Shown here: positions 32,687 to 39,347 of the stretch, piece by piece
Layout: every line of letters begins with the position of its first letter
Numbering within the stretch: position 1 is the first letter of the stretch
Source of the DNA: an uncultured Bacteroidia bacterium
GTDB taxonomy: Bacteria > Bacteroidota > Bacteroidia > Bacteroidales > UBA932
Direction: 5' to 3'
DNA: 39,347 nt
Assembly: GCA_902780175.1 (NCBI GenBank)
Contig: CACZEU010000006.1
Span: 1 to 39,347, forward strand
Position numbers and translations under genes: made by a program
The notes under the pieces: model-generated
Seen by the model: only the letters and a program-made list of their open reading frames with translations
What the model was told of the DNA's origin: nothing
Databases searched by the model: none

Positions 32687-34045
32687 ATGATGGATTACCT
32701 TGGCTTCGTGCTTCCTTCAAGTGGCATCGAATGGCTGTTCTTTATTGTGATTTTTGGCCTTTCTGTTGGCAATCTGGTACTGCTGCCGCTCTTTGCCAAG
32801 GAGGCCAATTGGGAAGACCGATGGGAGGCGGGAACGCGTGGAGCCGGGCAGGAGGACGACGATTTCGATATCGCTCATGGATCCATATTCGAACTGAGTT
32901 CTGCCGTGGCGACCTGGCCGGAACGCTGTGCCGAAGTTCTTCCTAGTTTGCTGCTGGTGATAGGCCTGCTGGGAACATTCCTTGGTGTGGGCTTTGCACT
33001 AGATTCGGCTGCTGGGGTATTGGGGAATAAGGACGGGGATCCGTCTAAACTTATTAGTGACATGCTGCCGATGCTGGAGGGTATGGGAGCCTTGTTCAAG
33101 TCTTCCATTTACGGCATCATTTGTTTTTTGGCCTTTTCGCTGATTCGAAATGCCTTGGGATACGAAAAAAGACGCCTGACCTGGTGTATCAAGCGTTGCT
33201 ACGGCGAGATTGTCAAGGAAAGAGAGTATAAGGCGAAAATGGTGCAGGCCTTGGAGAACATGTCCGAAAGTATCGGTAGTTCTCTAGAAGTTCGACTCAA
33301 TCGAGTTTTTAAGGAAGTGACGTCAAATTTCTCCAAAACGTTTGAAACCTTGAGCTTGGATAATGAACGCATTCTGGAATCTACGAGAGAAGTGATTGGG
33401 GTGGCCTCGAATGTGGCTAGTTCCATGAACAACCTTGTCTCGAAGGCTAATCAGGAATTCGAGACTATGGCGAGGAGTGTGGAGACGATAAGTGAAAAAT
33501 CGGGAAAGCTTGCGGATACGGTACAGTCATCGGTTCCGCAGTTTGAAAAGGCAGTGGAGACGATGTCTGATGGATTTGAAAACGTTGCCAAAAAGCAGAT
33601 TCCTGAATTGATGAAGCAAATCGTTGATGGACAGGAAAAGCAGGCGAAGATGGTTAAAGAAGTGAATAGCAGCATGGTGGAATTTGCGAAAAAGAATTCT
33701 CAAACCCAGAATACGATGCTGCAGAATATGAACGAAAATGTCTTGGCTGCCCAGAAGTCGGTCAAGGATACCCTAAAGGCCGTGAATATAGATAGGGTCG
33801 TGGAAAAAATTGGCGACAGTTTTGATGAGATGCAAAAGCACATGGACGCCTTGCAAAGGAATTTGCTGAAAGAACAACGCGAAATGTTGACGAAACTTGC
33901 CGCGGCGGTACCTGCGCGAAAAGTGAATCCTCCGACTGCAACTACGCCGGCGCAGCAAGATCAGGAGCGTAAGAAGACTATAGAGGGTATAGTTCGTAAT
34001 GCGCTTAATCCGGGAATATACCTCGGTGGAAAATCAGGTGTCTAG
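32687..34045 (+). CDS. ZorA/MotA/ExbB-type ion-channel protein with long coiled-coil tail
   Basis: This 452-residue inner-membrane protein is the five-fold subunit type of ion-driven 5:2 motors. Transmembrane helices are at about 16-36, 84-104 and 137-155; the second and third carry the family core (LPSLLLVIGLLGTFLGVGFAL and EGMGALFKSSIYGII). After the last helix about 250 residues form a predicted coiled coil reaching into the cytoplasm, then a Pro/Thr-rich linker. A three-helix channel with a long intracellular tail is the ZorA plan, unlike flagellar MotA (four helices, torque-generating loop). AGAGG precedes the ATG by nine bases. The partner is the OmpA-domain gene 28 bases on. Similarity is by motif and layout; the family assignment needs a profile search. 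Confidence 0.82.
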   Translation: MMDYLGFVLPSSGIEWLFFIVIFGLSVGNLVLLPLFAKEANWEDRWEAGTRGAGQEDDDFDIAHGSIFELSSAVATWPERCAEVLPSLLLVIGLLGTFLGVGFALDSAAGVLGNKDGDPSKLISDMLPMLEGMGALFKSSIYGIICFLAFSLIRNALGYEKRRLTWCIKRCYGEIVKEREYKAKMVQALENMSESIGSSLEVRLNRVFKEVTSNFSKTFETLSLDNERILESTREVIGVASNVASSMNNLVSKANQEFETMARSVETISEKSGKLADTVQSSVPQFEKAVETMSDGFENVAKKQIPELMKQIVDGQEKQAKMVKEVNSSMVEFAKKNSQTQNTMLQNMNENVLAAQKSVKDTLKAVNIDRVVEKIGDSFDEMQKHMDALQRNLLKEQREMLTKLAAAVPARKVNPPTATTPAQQDQERKKTIEGIVRNALNPGIYLGGKSGV

Positions 34046-34073
34046 CATGATTTTGAAAGGGATTTAGCGAATT

Positions 34074-34742
34074 ATGAGGAAAGATAAAAGCAATCCGTTC
34101 GTATCCATTTCGGACTTGATGGCGGGAGTGACTGCCGTCGTAATGTTGCTCCTTGTGGTGTCGGTTGTGCGCACTGCAATTAATGCCGCAGAGATTGAAC
34201 ACCAGAAGCAGATTCATGAGCAAGAACGTATCGATCGTAAAAATCGTGGGGTGCGCCAGGCCATTAAGGAGATCAAGGAAAATCTTTCACGCAATACAGA
34301 TATTTCTTGGGTCAATGTCCAGGATACAATTATCACCTTGGGGGATAAGTCGTTCAAGTCGGCAAGCGCATGCCTTGACAAGGATGTGGAACTTGCGCTC
34401 AAGAAGAACGTTGCGCCCGTGCTGGCGATGAATTTGCGCAAGTTCAAAAATATCAATATCCAAATCGAAGGTCACTCGGACGCAATTCCTTTGGGAAGGG
34501 TCGTTTCGGATGTCCACACGAACTGTGCCGCGTTTGATGATAACTATAGCTTGTCGGCATCGCGCGCGCGTGAAGCCCGCAAGGCGGTGCTGGCCGGCGT
34601 GCAGGGCGATACCGCTATTGCGCGTCGTATTTCGGTGGCCGGGTATGGCCCCGACCGATTGATAAATACGGAAAATCCGGGTGCTGCCGAGAACCGTCGT
34701 GTAGAAATTCGTCTAGTTGCCACGGGAGATGGTGAAGAATGA
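34074..34742 (+). CDS. ZorB/MotB-type stator protein with OmpA domain
   Basis: The 222-residue protein is the two-fold partner of the channel. The N terminus has PFVSISDLMAGVTAVVMLLLVVSVV, one transmembrane helix with an Asp (D14) at its start in the place where MotB and ZorB carry the ion-binding Asp. A short coiled linker (about 40-85) leads to an OmpA-like peptidoglycan-binding domain with IQIEGHSDAIPL, LSASRAREARKAVL and AAENRRVEIRL. It should anchor to the cell wall while gating ions through the ZorA-like ring. It overlaps the second kinase gene by four bases (ATGA), a strong sign that motor and kinase act together. Confidence 0.88.
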   Translation: MRKDKSNPFVSISDLMAGVTAVVMLLLVVSVVRTAINAAEIEHQKQIHEQERIDRKNRGVRQAIKEIKENLSRNTDISWVNVQDTIITLGDKSFKSASACLDKDVELALKKNVAPVLAMNLRKFKNINIQIEGHSDAIPLGRVVSDVHTNCAAFDDNYSLSASRAREARKAVLAGVQGDTAIARRISVAGYGPDRLINTENPGAAENRRVEIRLVATGDGEE

Positions 34743-36898
34743 GTGAAAATTCCGCATTTGAAACGAACGACTCGGCGAACACCAATTCTGCCTTTGAGAC
34801 GGATAATGTGACAAACTCTGCCTTCGAAACGGGCAAGGAGGTTAATTCTGCTTTTGGAACATCTGAAATCCCTCAATGTTCCGCCGGTTTTATTGTAGGA
34901 GGTTCAGAAGCGGATTTTGAACCAGACCGTACTTCTGAAATTCAGTTGACAGACCATGATGGAAAACGGTACCTTTTGGTTGATGTAAAGAGATTGAGTG
35001 CGCAAGGCGCGATGGGAGAAGCATACAAGGCTAGTTTAGTGTTGTCTGATGGGGCGACTTCGGAAAAAGTCCTTTTAAAAAAGTGCTTGTTTGATTCTCA
35101 GAATGAGGCTGATAAAGTTCACCTTTTTGTCAATGAGAGTGAATTGACTTGTAGAAAATGTGGTCCGAATGTTATTCATGGAATCTGTTATGGAAATGAT
35201 GATGCAGGAAAGCCCTTCTTTATTGCAGAGTTTTATGAAGGAGAAACTTTAGAGAAAAAAATAGAATGGCAGGATTATGTTGGAAAGTACAGCGAAGCTG
35301 CGAATGTTGTGCTGGGCATTTTAGATGGATTGATGCAATTAAAAAATCATGGAATTGTTCACCGTGATTTAAAACCAGCAAATATTATTATAAAAAAAGA
35401 TGGGACTCCGGTCATTATTGATTTAGGGTTTGCATGTAAAGATACCTATGAAGATTTAGCTGGACTTTCAAAAATTGGAACGAAAGGCTATGCTGCACCG
35501 GAACAGATGAATGGTGGAAGGTCTTCTTATTCGTCGGATATTTATGCGGTGGGCATTATTCTTCTGGAGATGCTGACTGGAAGTAGAGAAATCTCTTCTG
35601 CGAAAAAATTGGTTGTAGACGGGATCCGAGACTTTATTGAAAAATGTTGTCAAGAGAATCCTGATAATCGCTTCTTATCTGCAAGAGAGGCTAGAGCGAA
35701 ACTGGAATATGCGCTTAAATCTATTTCTAAACCAGAAAAACAACAGGAACTCTTTGAAATAGAGGTCGCTAAGCGCTTCTGTGATGATTGTGCCATCAGT
35801 GAACTAGAAGCCGATGTATTGCGTGAGATTGCTTCTCGGTATTGTCTTTCGGAGAATGTGGCAAGGGATATTCAGAAGCGTCTTTGTCAAGAGATAAGGG
35901 ATTTCCGTGAAAAGGACCTGATTGAAAATATCTTGTTCGATCGACTGAGTAACGCGGATTTGGATGATCGTGCTGATAAAATTCATGTTTCAGGTGATGT
36001 TGTTCATCGGTGGAAAAAAATGATTCTTTTGTTTATGCAAAAGTATGCCAATGCGCTTCAATTGTCCGATGAAACCGCCTGTCAAGAAATTCTTAAAATT
36101 TATCCCTTCTTTAAAGGGTATGAAAGTGAAATTCGTGCCAAGTTTAGAAGTGCTGCCCCTCGTCCGCGAGTAAATCCGTCAAGTACTCCTGCTCAAAAAA
36201 ACAATCGAGGAAAAATAATCGGGATTGCGGTTGCAGTATTATTTGTGGCTTTGTGCTTTGCGCTGTATCCCAAGAATGCGGAAAAGTCTTCTGCGGATAA
36301 GACGGTTGTCTCCACAACTTCGGAGGTAAAAGCTGCCGAAACTCAGGTGCAGCCCTCTGTTGAATCGAATAATCGGACTCCGGCCTCTTTTACCAAGCCC
36401 GAAAACTTCGATGATTCCAGAGAATTTTTCGATAGCAGGGATGGCCGTATTTACAAGCTGTTGAACTATGCCGATAAGGTTTGGCTGGTGGGCAATTTGA
36501 GCTATGCGGGCAAGGCACTCTCTTTTGCCAAGTGTTACGACAATAGCCGTTCCTGTGATGAATTTGGTCGCCTTTACAACTATGAGTCTGCTCAAAAGGC
36601 ATGTCCTGCGGGGTTCCGCTTGCCGTCACAGGAAGAATGGGAGCGTGTCTTGAAAAAAGTCGGAGCCAAGGGCGCGGACAAGTTGAAGAGCTATGATGGC
36701 TTTGCGGCCTTGAATGCGGGCTATTACCAGAAAGCTGCCGATGCGTATTTCTACAAGGGTGAACTTGCCGGCTGGTGGGTTGGCGATTCGCAAGAAAAGG
36801 AAACGGCGAAGGTCTTCAATATGTTCAGGAACGACCCGATGGTGATTTCCAAGGAAAGTGTTGGTGACGCATATTCCGTAAGGTGCGTAAAGGAGTAG
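34739..36898 (+). CDS. Membrane Ser/Thr protein kinase with SAFET repeats and outer FISUMP domain
   Basis: The 719-residue kinase starts with four SAF(E/G)T motifs at residues 5, 17, 27 and 37, like those of the ankyrin kinase. The kinase domain (about 78-350) has AQGAMGEAY, Lys114, HRDLKPAN (208-215), DLG instead of DFG (228-230) and APEQ (253-256). A helical region (about 355-475) leads to a transmembrane helix at 493-511, a flexible linker, and a FISUMP domain at 561-719 (IYKLLNYADKVWLVGNL, GRLYNYESAQKACPAGFRLPS) that should lie outside the inner membrane. The kinase-coding middle (about 34,950-36,250) is much richer in A and T than the FISUMP part and the flanking genes. It overlaps the ZorB-like gene and is followed three bases later by the second ZorA-like gene. 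Confidence 0.9.
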   Translation: MSENSAFETNDSANTNSAFETDNVTNSAFETGKEVNSAFGTSEIPQCSAGFIVGGSEADFEPDRTSEIQLTDHDGKRYLLVDVKRLSAQGAMGEAYKASLVLSDGATSEKVLLKKCLFDSQNEADKVHLFVNESELTCRKCGPNVIHGICYGNDDAGKPFFIAEFYEGETLEKKIEWQDYVGKYSEAANVVLGILDGLMQLKNHGIVHRDLKPANIIIKKDGTPVIIDLGFACKDTYEDLAGLSKIGTKGYAAPEQMNGGRSSYSSDIYAVGIILLEMLTGSREISSAKKLVVDGIRDFIEKCCQENPDNRFLSAREARAKLEYALKSISKPEKQQELFEIEVAKRFCDDCAISELEADVLREIASRYCLSENVARDIQKRLCQEIRDFREKDLIENILFDRLSNADLDDRADKIHVSGDVVHRWKKMILLFMQKYANALQLSDETACQEILKIYPFFKGYESEIRAKFRSAAPRPRVNPSSTPAQKNNRGKIIGIAVAVLFVALCFALYPKNAEKSSADKTVVSTTSEVKAAETQVQPSVESNNRTPASFTKPENFDDSREFFDSRDGRIYKLLNYADKVWLVGNLSYAGKALSFAKCYDNSRSCDEFGRLYNYESAQKACPAGFRLPSQEEWERVLKKVGAKGADKLKSYDGFAALNAGYYQKAADAYFYKGELAGWWVGDSQEKETAKVFNMFRNDPMVISKESVGDAYSVRCVKE

Positions 36899-36901
36899 AC
36901 G

Positions 36902-38410
36902 ATGCTGACGTACTTGATTCCGACAAATGGATTTGAGTTCCTTTTCTTTGCCATCATTTTTGGCTCCGCGATTGTAATCGCTCTCCTTGTCCGAAAGAAT
37001 GCGAATGAAAATGCATGGGAAATCAACTGGCAATCTGGAACGATGAAAGATTCAGATAATGGCGGGGGGTATGTGCCTTGCGATCACTGTAATGGCCTTG
37101 GTGGAGAGCCTGGTGATGAAACTGTTCCGTGTAAAGTCTGTAATGGTAGCGGGCGTATATTTGTTGAAAATGCTGATAAGGATGACTTGCATCCAGAACA
37201 CGGGTCCGTATTTGAACTATCCGATCATGTGATGACAGCTTCGGAAAAGTGTGCCGAGGTCTTGCCGAGCACGCTCCTAGTTGTTGGCCTTCTGGGTACC
37301 TTCCTTGGCGTCGGGATGGCGCTGGATGATGCTGCGGGCGCTATTGCTAGTACATCTGCAAGCGATGTCTCTGCGGAGTCCATGAAGGGCCTTGTTGATA
37401 ACATGAAGGGCATGATTGAGGGCATGGGCGGCCAGTTTAAGTCCTCGATCTATGGCATTATTGCATCTCTGCTTTTTACTTTTTGGCGAAGCAAGTACGG
37501 TTCCGAAAAGGAAAGAGTCAGATGGGTCCTGACTAAGTGTAACGAAGAAAATGAACAGGGCGACAGTAAGTATCAGCGGTTTGTGTGCCAATCTTTGGGC
37601 GACGTGGCTAACGCTTTGGGAAATGTCAGGAGGAGTATTGGGGAATCTTTAGAGGATACTATTCGCGAAGGCTATGAGGATAGCAACGCTGCCTTGGCAG
37701 AGATGCTTCGCAATGCAGCAAATCCGTCGTATGAAGTGATTGATTCGTCACGTCGTTTGGTGGAATCCCTGTCTCAAATGAAAGGGGAAATGGACCGTAT
37801 CGCGACAGCTATTGAAGAAAATTTGAATTCGACGGCAAAGGCTGCCGAAGATATGGGTAAAAAGTCAAGGGAGTTTGATAAGGCGATTGTTGATTGCGTT
37901 CCGAAATTGACTCATGCTTCCGAAAAGATGGGCAAGGGCTTGGATAAACTAGTGGACGATCTTATCGACGGAATGATAAAAAAGCAGGATGACCTTTACA
38001 AGATGGTGCAGGCTTCAGAAGAACAGAAGCTCAAGGCCGCGTTAGGTGTAAACGATGTCGTTGAAGGAAGCATCAAGAATTTGGCGGAAACAAATGCGGG
38101 GCTTACGGAGCAGCTTGATTTGCTTGTCAAGAACTTGGCGGATATCCGGCTTGACATGGCGAGGGTCGCGGGTCGCGACGTTAGCAAGTTGCCTCCGATT
38201 GAAGCTGGCGTAAAGCAGCCGTCTGCTTCGCAGGAATCCCTGGAGCCGGTTGTCAAGGAATTGCAGTCCTTGGCGACGACAATCCGGCTGATGGAAAAAA
38301 CGAATATAAAGTGTGGCAACGATATTATCGCTGCATTGAAGGATATTCAGGTCGCAAACGACAAGAATGCCAAGGTAGGTTTATTTAAACGTCTTTTCGG
38401 ATGGAGCTAA
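36902..38410 (+). CDS. Second ZorA/MotA-type channel protein, with inserted DnaJ-type zinc finger
   Basis: The 502-residue protein is a paralogue of the first channel protein: helices at about 11-30, 121-141 and 181-196 with the same core (LPSTLLVVGLLGTFLGVGMAL; GGQFKSSIYGIIASL) and a long coiled-coil tail (about 215-480). Between helix 1 and helix 2, at the site where the first paralogue has only a short acidic linker, lies CDHCNGLGG (60-68) and CKVCNGSGR (77-85), two CxxCxGxG repeats as in the DnaJ cysteine-rich region; the four Cys should bind one zinc. AAGGAG at 36890-36895 precedes the ATG by six bases. No second OmpA-domain partner is encoded, so it may share the ZorB-like protein or form mixed rings. 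Confidence 0.82.
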   Translation: MLTYLIPTNGFEFLFFAIIFGSAIVIALLVRKNANENAWEINWQSGTMKDSDNGGGYVPCDHCNGLGGEPGDETVPCKVCNGSGRIFVENADKDDLHPEHGSVFELSDHVMTASEKCAEVLPSTLLVVGLLGTFLGVGMALDDAAGAIASTSASDVSAESMKGLVDNMKGMIEGMGGQFKSSIYGIIASLLFTFWRSKYGSEKERVRWVLTKCNEENEQGDSKYQRFVCQSLGDVANALGNVRRSIGESLEDTIREGYEDSNAALAEMLRNAANPSYEVIDSSRRLVESLSQMKGEMDRIATAIEENLNSTAKAAEDMGKKSREFDKAIVDCVPKLTHASEKMGKGLDKLVDDLIDGMIKKQDDLYKMVQASEEQKLKAALGVNDVVEGSIKNLAETNAGLTEQLDLLVKNLADIRLDMARVAGRDVSKLPPIEAGVKQPSASQESLEPVVKELQSLATTIRLMEKTNIKCGNDIIAALKDIQVANDKNAKVGLFKRLFGWS

Positions 38411-38414
38411 AACA

Positions 38415-39008
38415 ATGAAAAAAATGCTAATTCCAATGTTGGTGTGTTCGGCGCTGCCGCTTTTGACGGCGTGCGAAAATGCCGAGGTAACAGAGGTGAA
38501 GAAACAGTCCCTGCCTTACTGCGAATCGTACACGGTAGGCGAGGTGATGGATTCCCTGATGCAAGAGGCATATTGGGGGATGGACACGGACGTCTCGGGA
38601 AAGACGACGGTGGTTGTCGAGGGAATGGTCGTGGACGATAACAGGCTTGTTCCTGCCGAATTCAAGTTCACCCATGCTACCGGAGAACACGCGGAATTGA
38701 TCACGTTTGCTTTGAATCAGCGTGCGCAGCCGACTTTGCTGGCCCACAAGTTCTTTGCGCGGGTCTGCTCGGACGATTACCTGTCGCATTTTGAATCCGG
38801 CGTCAAGTCTGCTGTCGGCGTGGCGAAGTCCTTTGCAGAAGGCGTAAAGGATACGTACAACGAAAACGAGAAGGAGATAGGCAATATTAAGGACAAAGTA
38901 ATAAATGTTTCTGGCAAGCTGCTGAACAAGGCTTTGGACAAGGCGAACGAATTGGTGGACGATTACCAGAAATCAAAGGAAGATTCCACTGACGCTGCGA
39001 CAAAATAG
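38415..39008 (+). CDS. Putative lipoprotein of unknown function
   Basis: The last gene of the cluster encodes 197 residues that I cannot assign to a family. A signal peptide ends in the lipobox LLTAC (Cys20). Residues 30-125 look like a small mixed alpha-beta domain (SYTVGEVMDSLMQEAYWGMD, TTVVVEGMVVDDNRLVPAEFKF), with Cys36 and Cys118 possibly forming a disulfide; the rest is an amphipathic, Lys/Glu-rich helix. It starts four bases after the second channel gene, with GGAG about nine bases upstream of the ATG, and a good terminator follows, so it closes the operon. An envelope-side partner of the motor or kinase ectodomains is a reasonable guess only. Confidence 0.75.
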   Translation: MKKMLIPMLVCSALPLLTACENAEVTEVKKQSLPYCESYTVGEVMDSLMQEAYWGMDTDVSGKTTVVVEGMVVDDNRLVPAEFKFTHATGEHAELITFALNQRAQPTLLAHKFFARVCSDDYLSHFESGVKSAVGVAKSFAEGVKDTYNENEKEIGNIKDKVINVSGKLLNKALDKANELVDDYQKSKEDSTDAATK

Positions 39009-39030
39009 CCTGCAAATCAAAAAAAATGAG

Positions 39031-39060
39031 TGGCCGAGGTGAAAACCTCGGCTATTTTTT
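39031..39060 (+). terminator. Intrinsic terminator closing the motor-kinase operon
   Basis: GCCGAGGT (39033-39040) and ACCTCGGC (39045-39052) form a stem capped by a GAAA tetraloop, with T31-A54 extending it and a T6 run following. Confidence 0.92.
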
Positions 39061-39347
39061 ATGCAATATTGTGAATAGAATGTTGATAAGGTGTTCTAGG
39101 GCCGGACAATACCCGTTTTTTCAAAAAAAGTGAAAAAAAGTTGAAATTTTTTGAGAAAAACCCTTGACATTCTCCCCGAAAATTCTATAATTGGCCTCAC
39201 CCTCGAACGGGACGCCTGAACGGCCGAACGGAAGAGGACGGAGGCCCAGAGAGGCCGCCGGGCAGCTTGAAGGAATCGGAGATGTGCTTAGTGACGGACC
39301 AAGAAGTTAATTCTTGAAGTCAATACGAACGTGATTAACAGGACCAA
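39061..39347 (+). promoter_or_regulatory. Strong stable-RNA-type promoter and start of a leader, no gene visible
   Basis: TTGACA (39164-39169), a 16-base spacer and TATAAT (39186-39191) form a consensus sigma70-type promoter. Upstream, 39119-39160 holds phased A and T tracts like an UP element; right after the -10 comes a GC-rich stretch (TGGCCTCACCC) like the discriminator of stringently controlled rRNA promoters. The ~150 bases that follow have no ORF or Shine-Dalgarno site and look like an untranslated leader. I infer an rRNA operon starting at or just beyond the window edge; no 16S sequence is reached. Confidence 0.65.

Noticed and set aside
32687-38410. Canonical Zorya defence system
   Set aside because: The ZorA/ZorB-like core is present, but no ZorC, ZorD helicase/nuclease, ZorE nuclease or ZorF/G protein is visible. 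I call it Zorya-like in its motor only.
23145-39008. Type VI secretion post-translational control module (kinase, phosphatase, FHA)
   Set aside because: No FHA domain and no T6SS structural gene is present in the window, so a kinase and phosphatase alone do not support it.
1-39347. CRISPR arrays, tRNA genes and insertion sequences
   Set aside because: I saw no regularly spaced repeats, no tRNA-like cloverleaf and no transposase in the window; a covariance-model scan would be needed to exclude small RNAs.

Overview
The window looks like a mosaic of two, probably three, sources, and the joins matter for anyone reusing this annotation. Positions of roughly 250 to 23,050 come from a GC-rich member of the Bacteroidales (Bacteroidota). 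The evidence is the gene set and order (nadK-uppS-bamA-ompH; bamD-rpoZ-recN), start codons without Shine-Dalgarno sequences, and TAnnTTTG promoter elements. Positions of roughly 23,050 to 39,347 have lower GC, strong Shine-Dalgarno sites, a sigma70-type promoter and two FISUMP (Fib_succ_major) domains, a domain named for Fibrobacter succinogenes; this part is most likely from a Fibrobacter (Fibrobacterota). The first ~245 bases encode a piece of a nonribosomal peptide synthetase adenylation domain, joined in frame to a truncated rmuC. Mixed metagenomic assembly is the simplest explanation for both joins; transfer cannot be excluded from the sequence alone.

Bacteroidales part. On the minus strand at the left lie rmuC (broken), a GH3 glycosidase lipoprotein and an L,D-transpeptidase. 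A divergent lipoprotein gene follows, with a good terminator, then a 160-bp inverted-repeat element. Next is a long minus-strand block, reading from right to left: nadK, uppS, bamA, ompH (skp), korA, korB, gdhA. It covers NADP supply, the undecaprenyl carrier, outer-membrane assembly, 2-oxoacid:ferredoxin oxidoreductase and ammonium assimilation. From a divergent promoter at 14.15-14.19 kb a tightly overlapping plus-strand series runs through pdxJ, an ompH-like gene, a glycosyltransferase, a periplasmic-binding-fold protein, trxB, bamD, rpoZ, recN, a Fur-family regulator, a NigD-like lipoprotein and an LEA-type lipoprotein. The last ORF runs into the join.

Fibrobacter part. Nine genes form one candidate system: a PP2C phosphatase, a degenerate Hsp70-like protein with a duplicated C-terminal module, an FtsK/SpoIIIE-type ATPase with a C-terminal FISUMP domain (opposite strand), a membrane Ser/Thr kinase with a very long ankyrin-repeat region, a ZorA/MotA-like channel protein with a coiled-coil tail, a ZorB/MotB-like OmpA-domain protein, a second membrane kinase with an outer FISUMP domain, a second ZorA/MotA-like protein carrying a DnaJ-type zinc finger, and a lipoprotein. 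Both kinases begin with tandem SAFET motifs. The likely theme is an ion-driven envelope motor under reversible Ser/Thr phosphorylation, resembling the ZorAB core of Zorya anti-phage systems but without recognisable ZorC, ZorD or ZorE effectors. I know of no described system with this composition; a defence role is inference. The window ends in a very strong promoter with A-rich upstream tracts and a GC-rich discriminator, of the kind that drives rRNA operons, which would also explain why the contig stops there.
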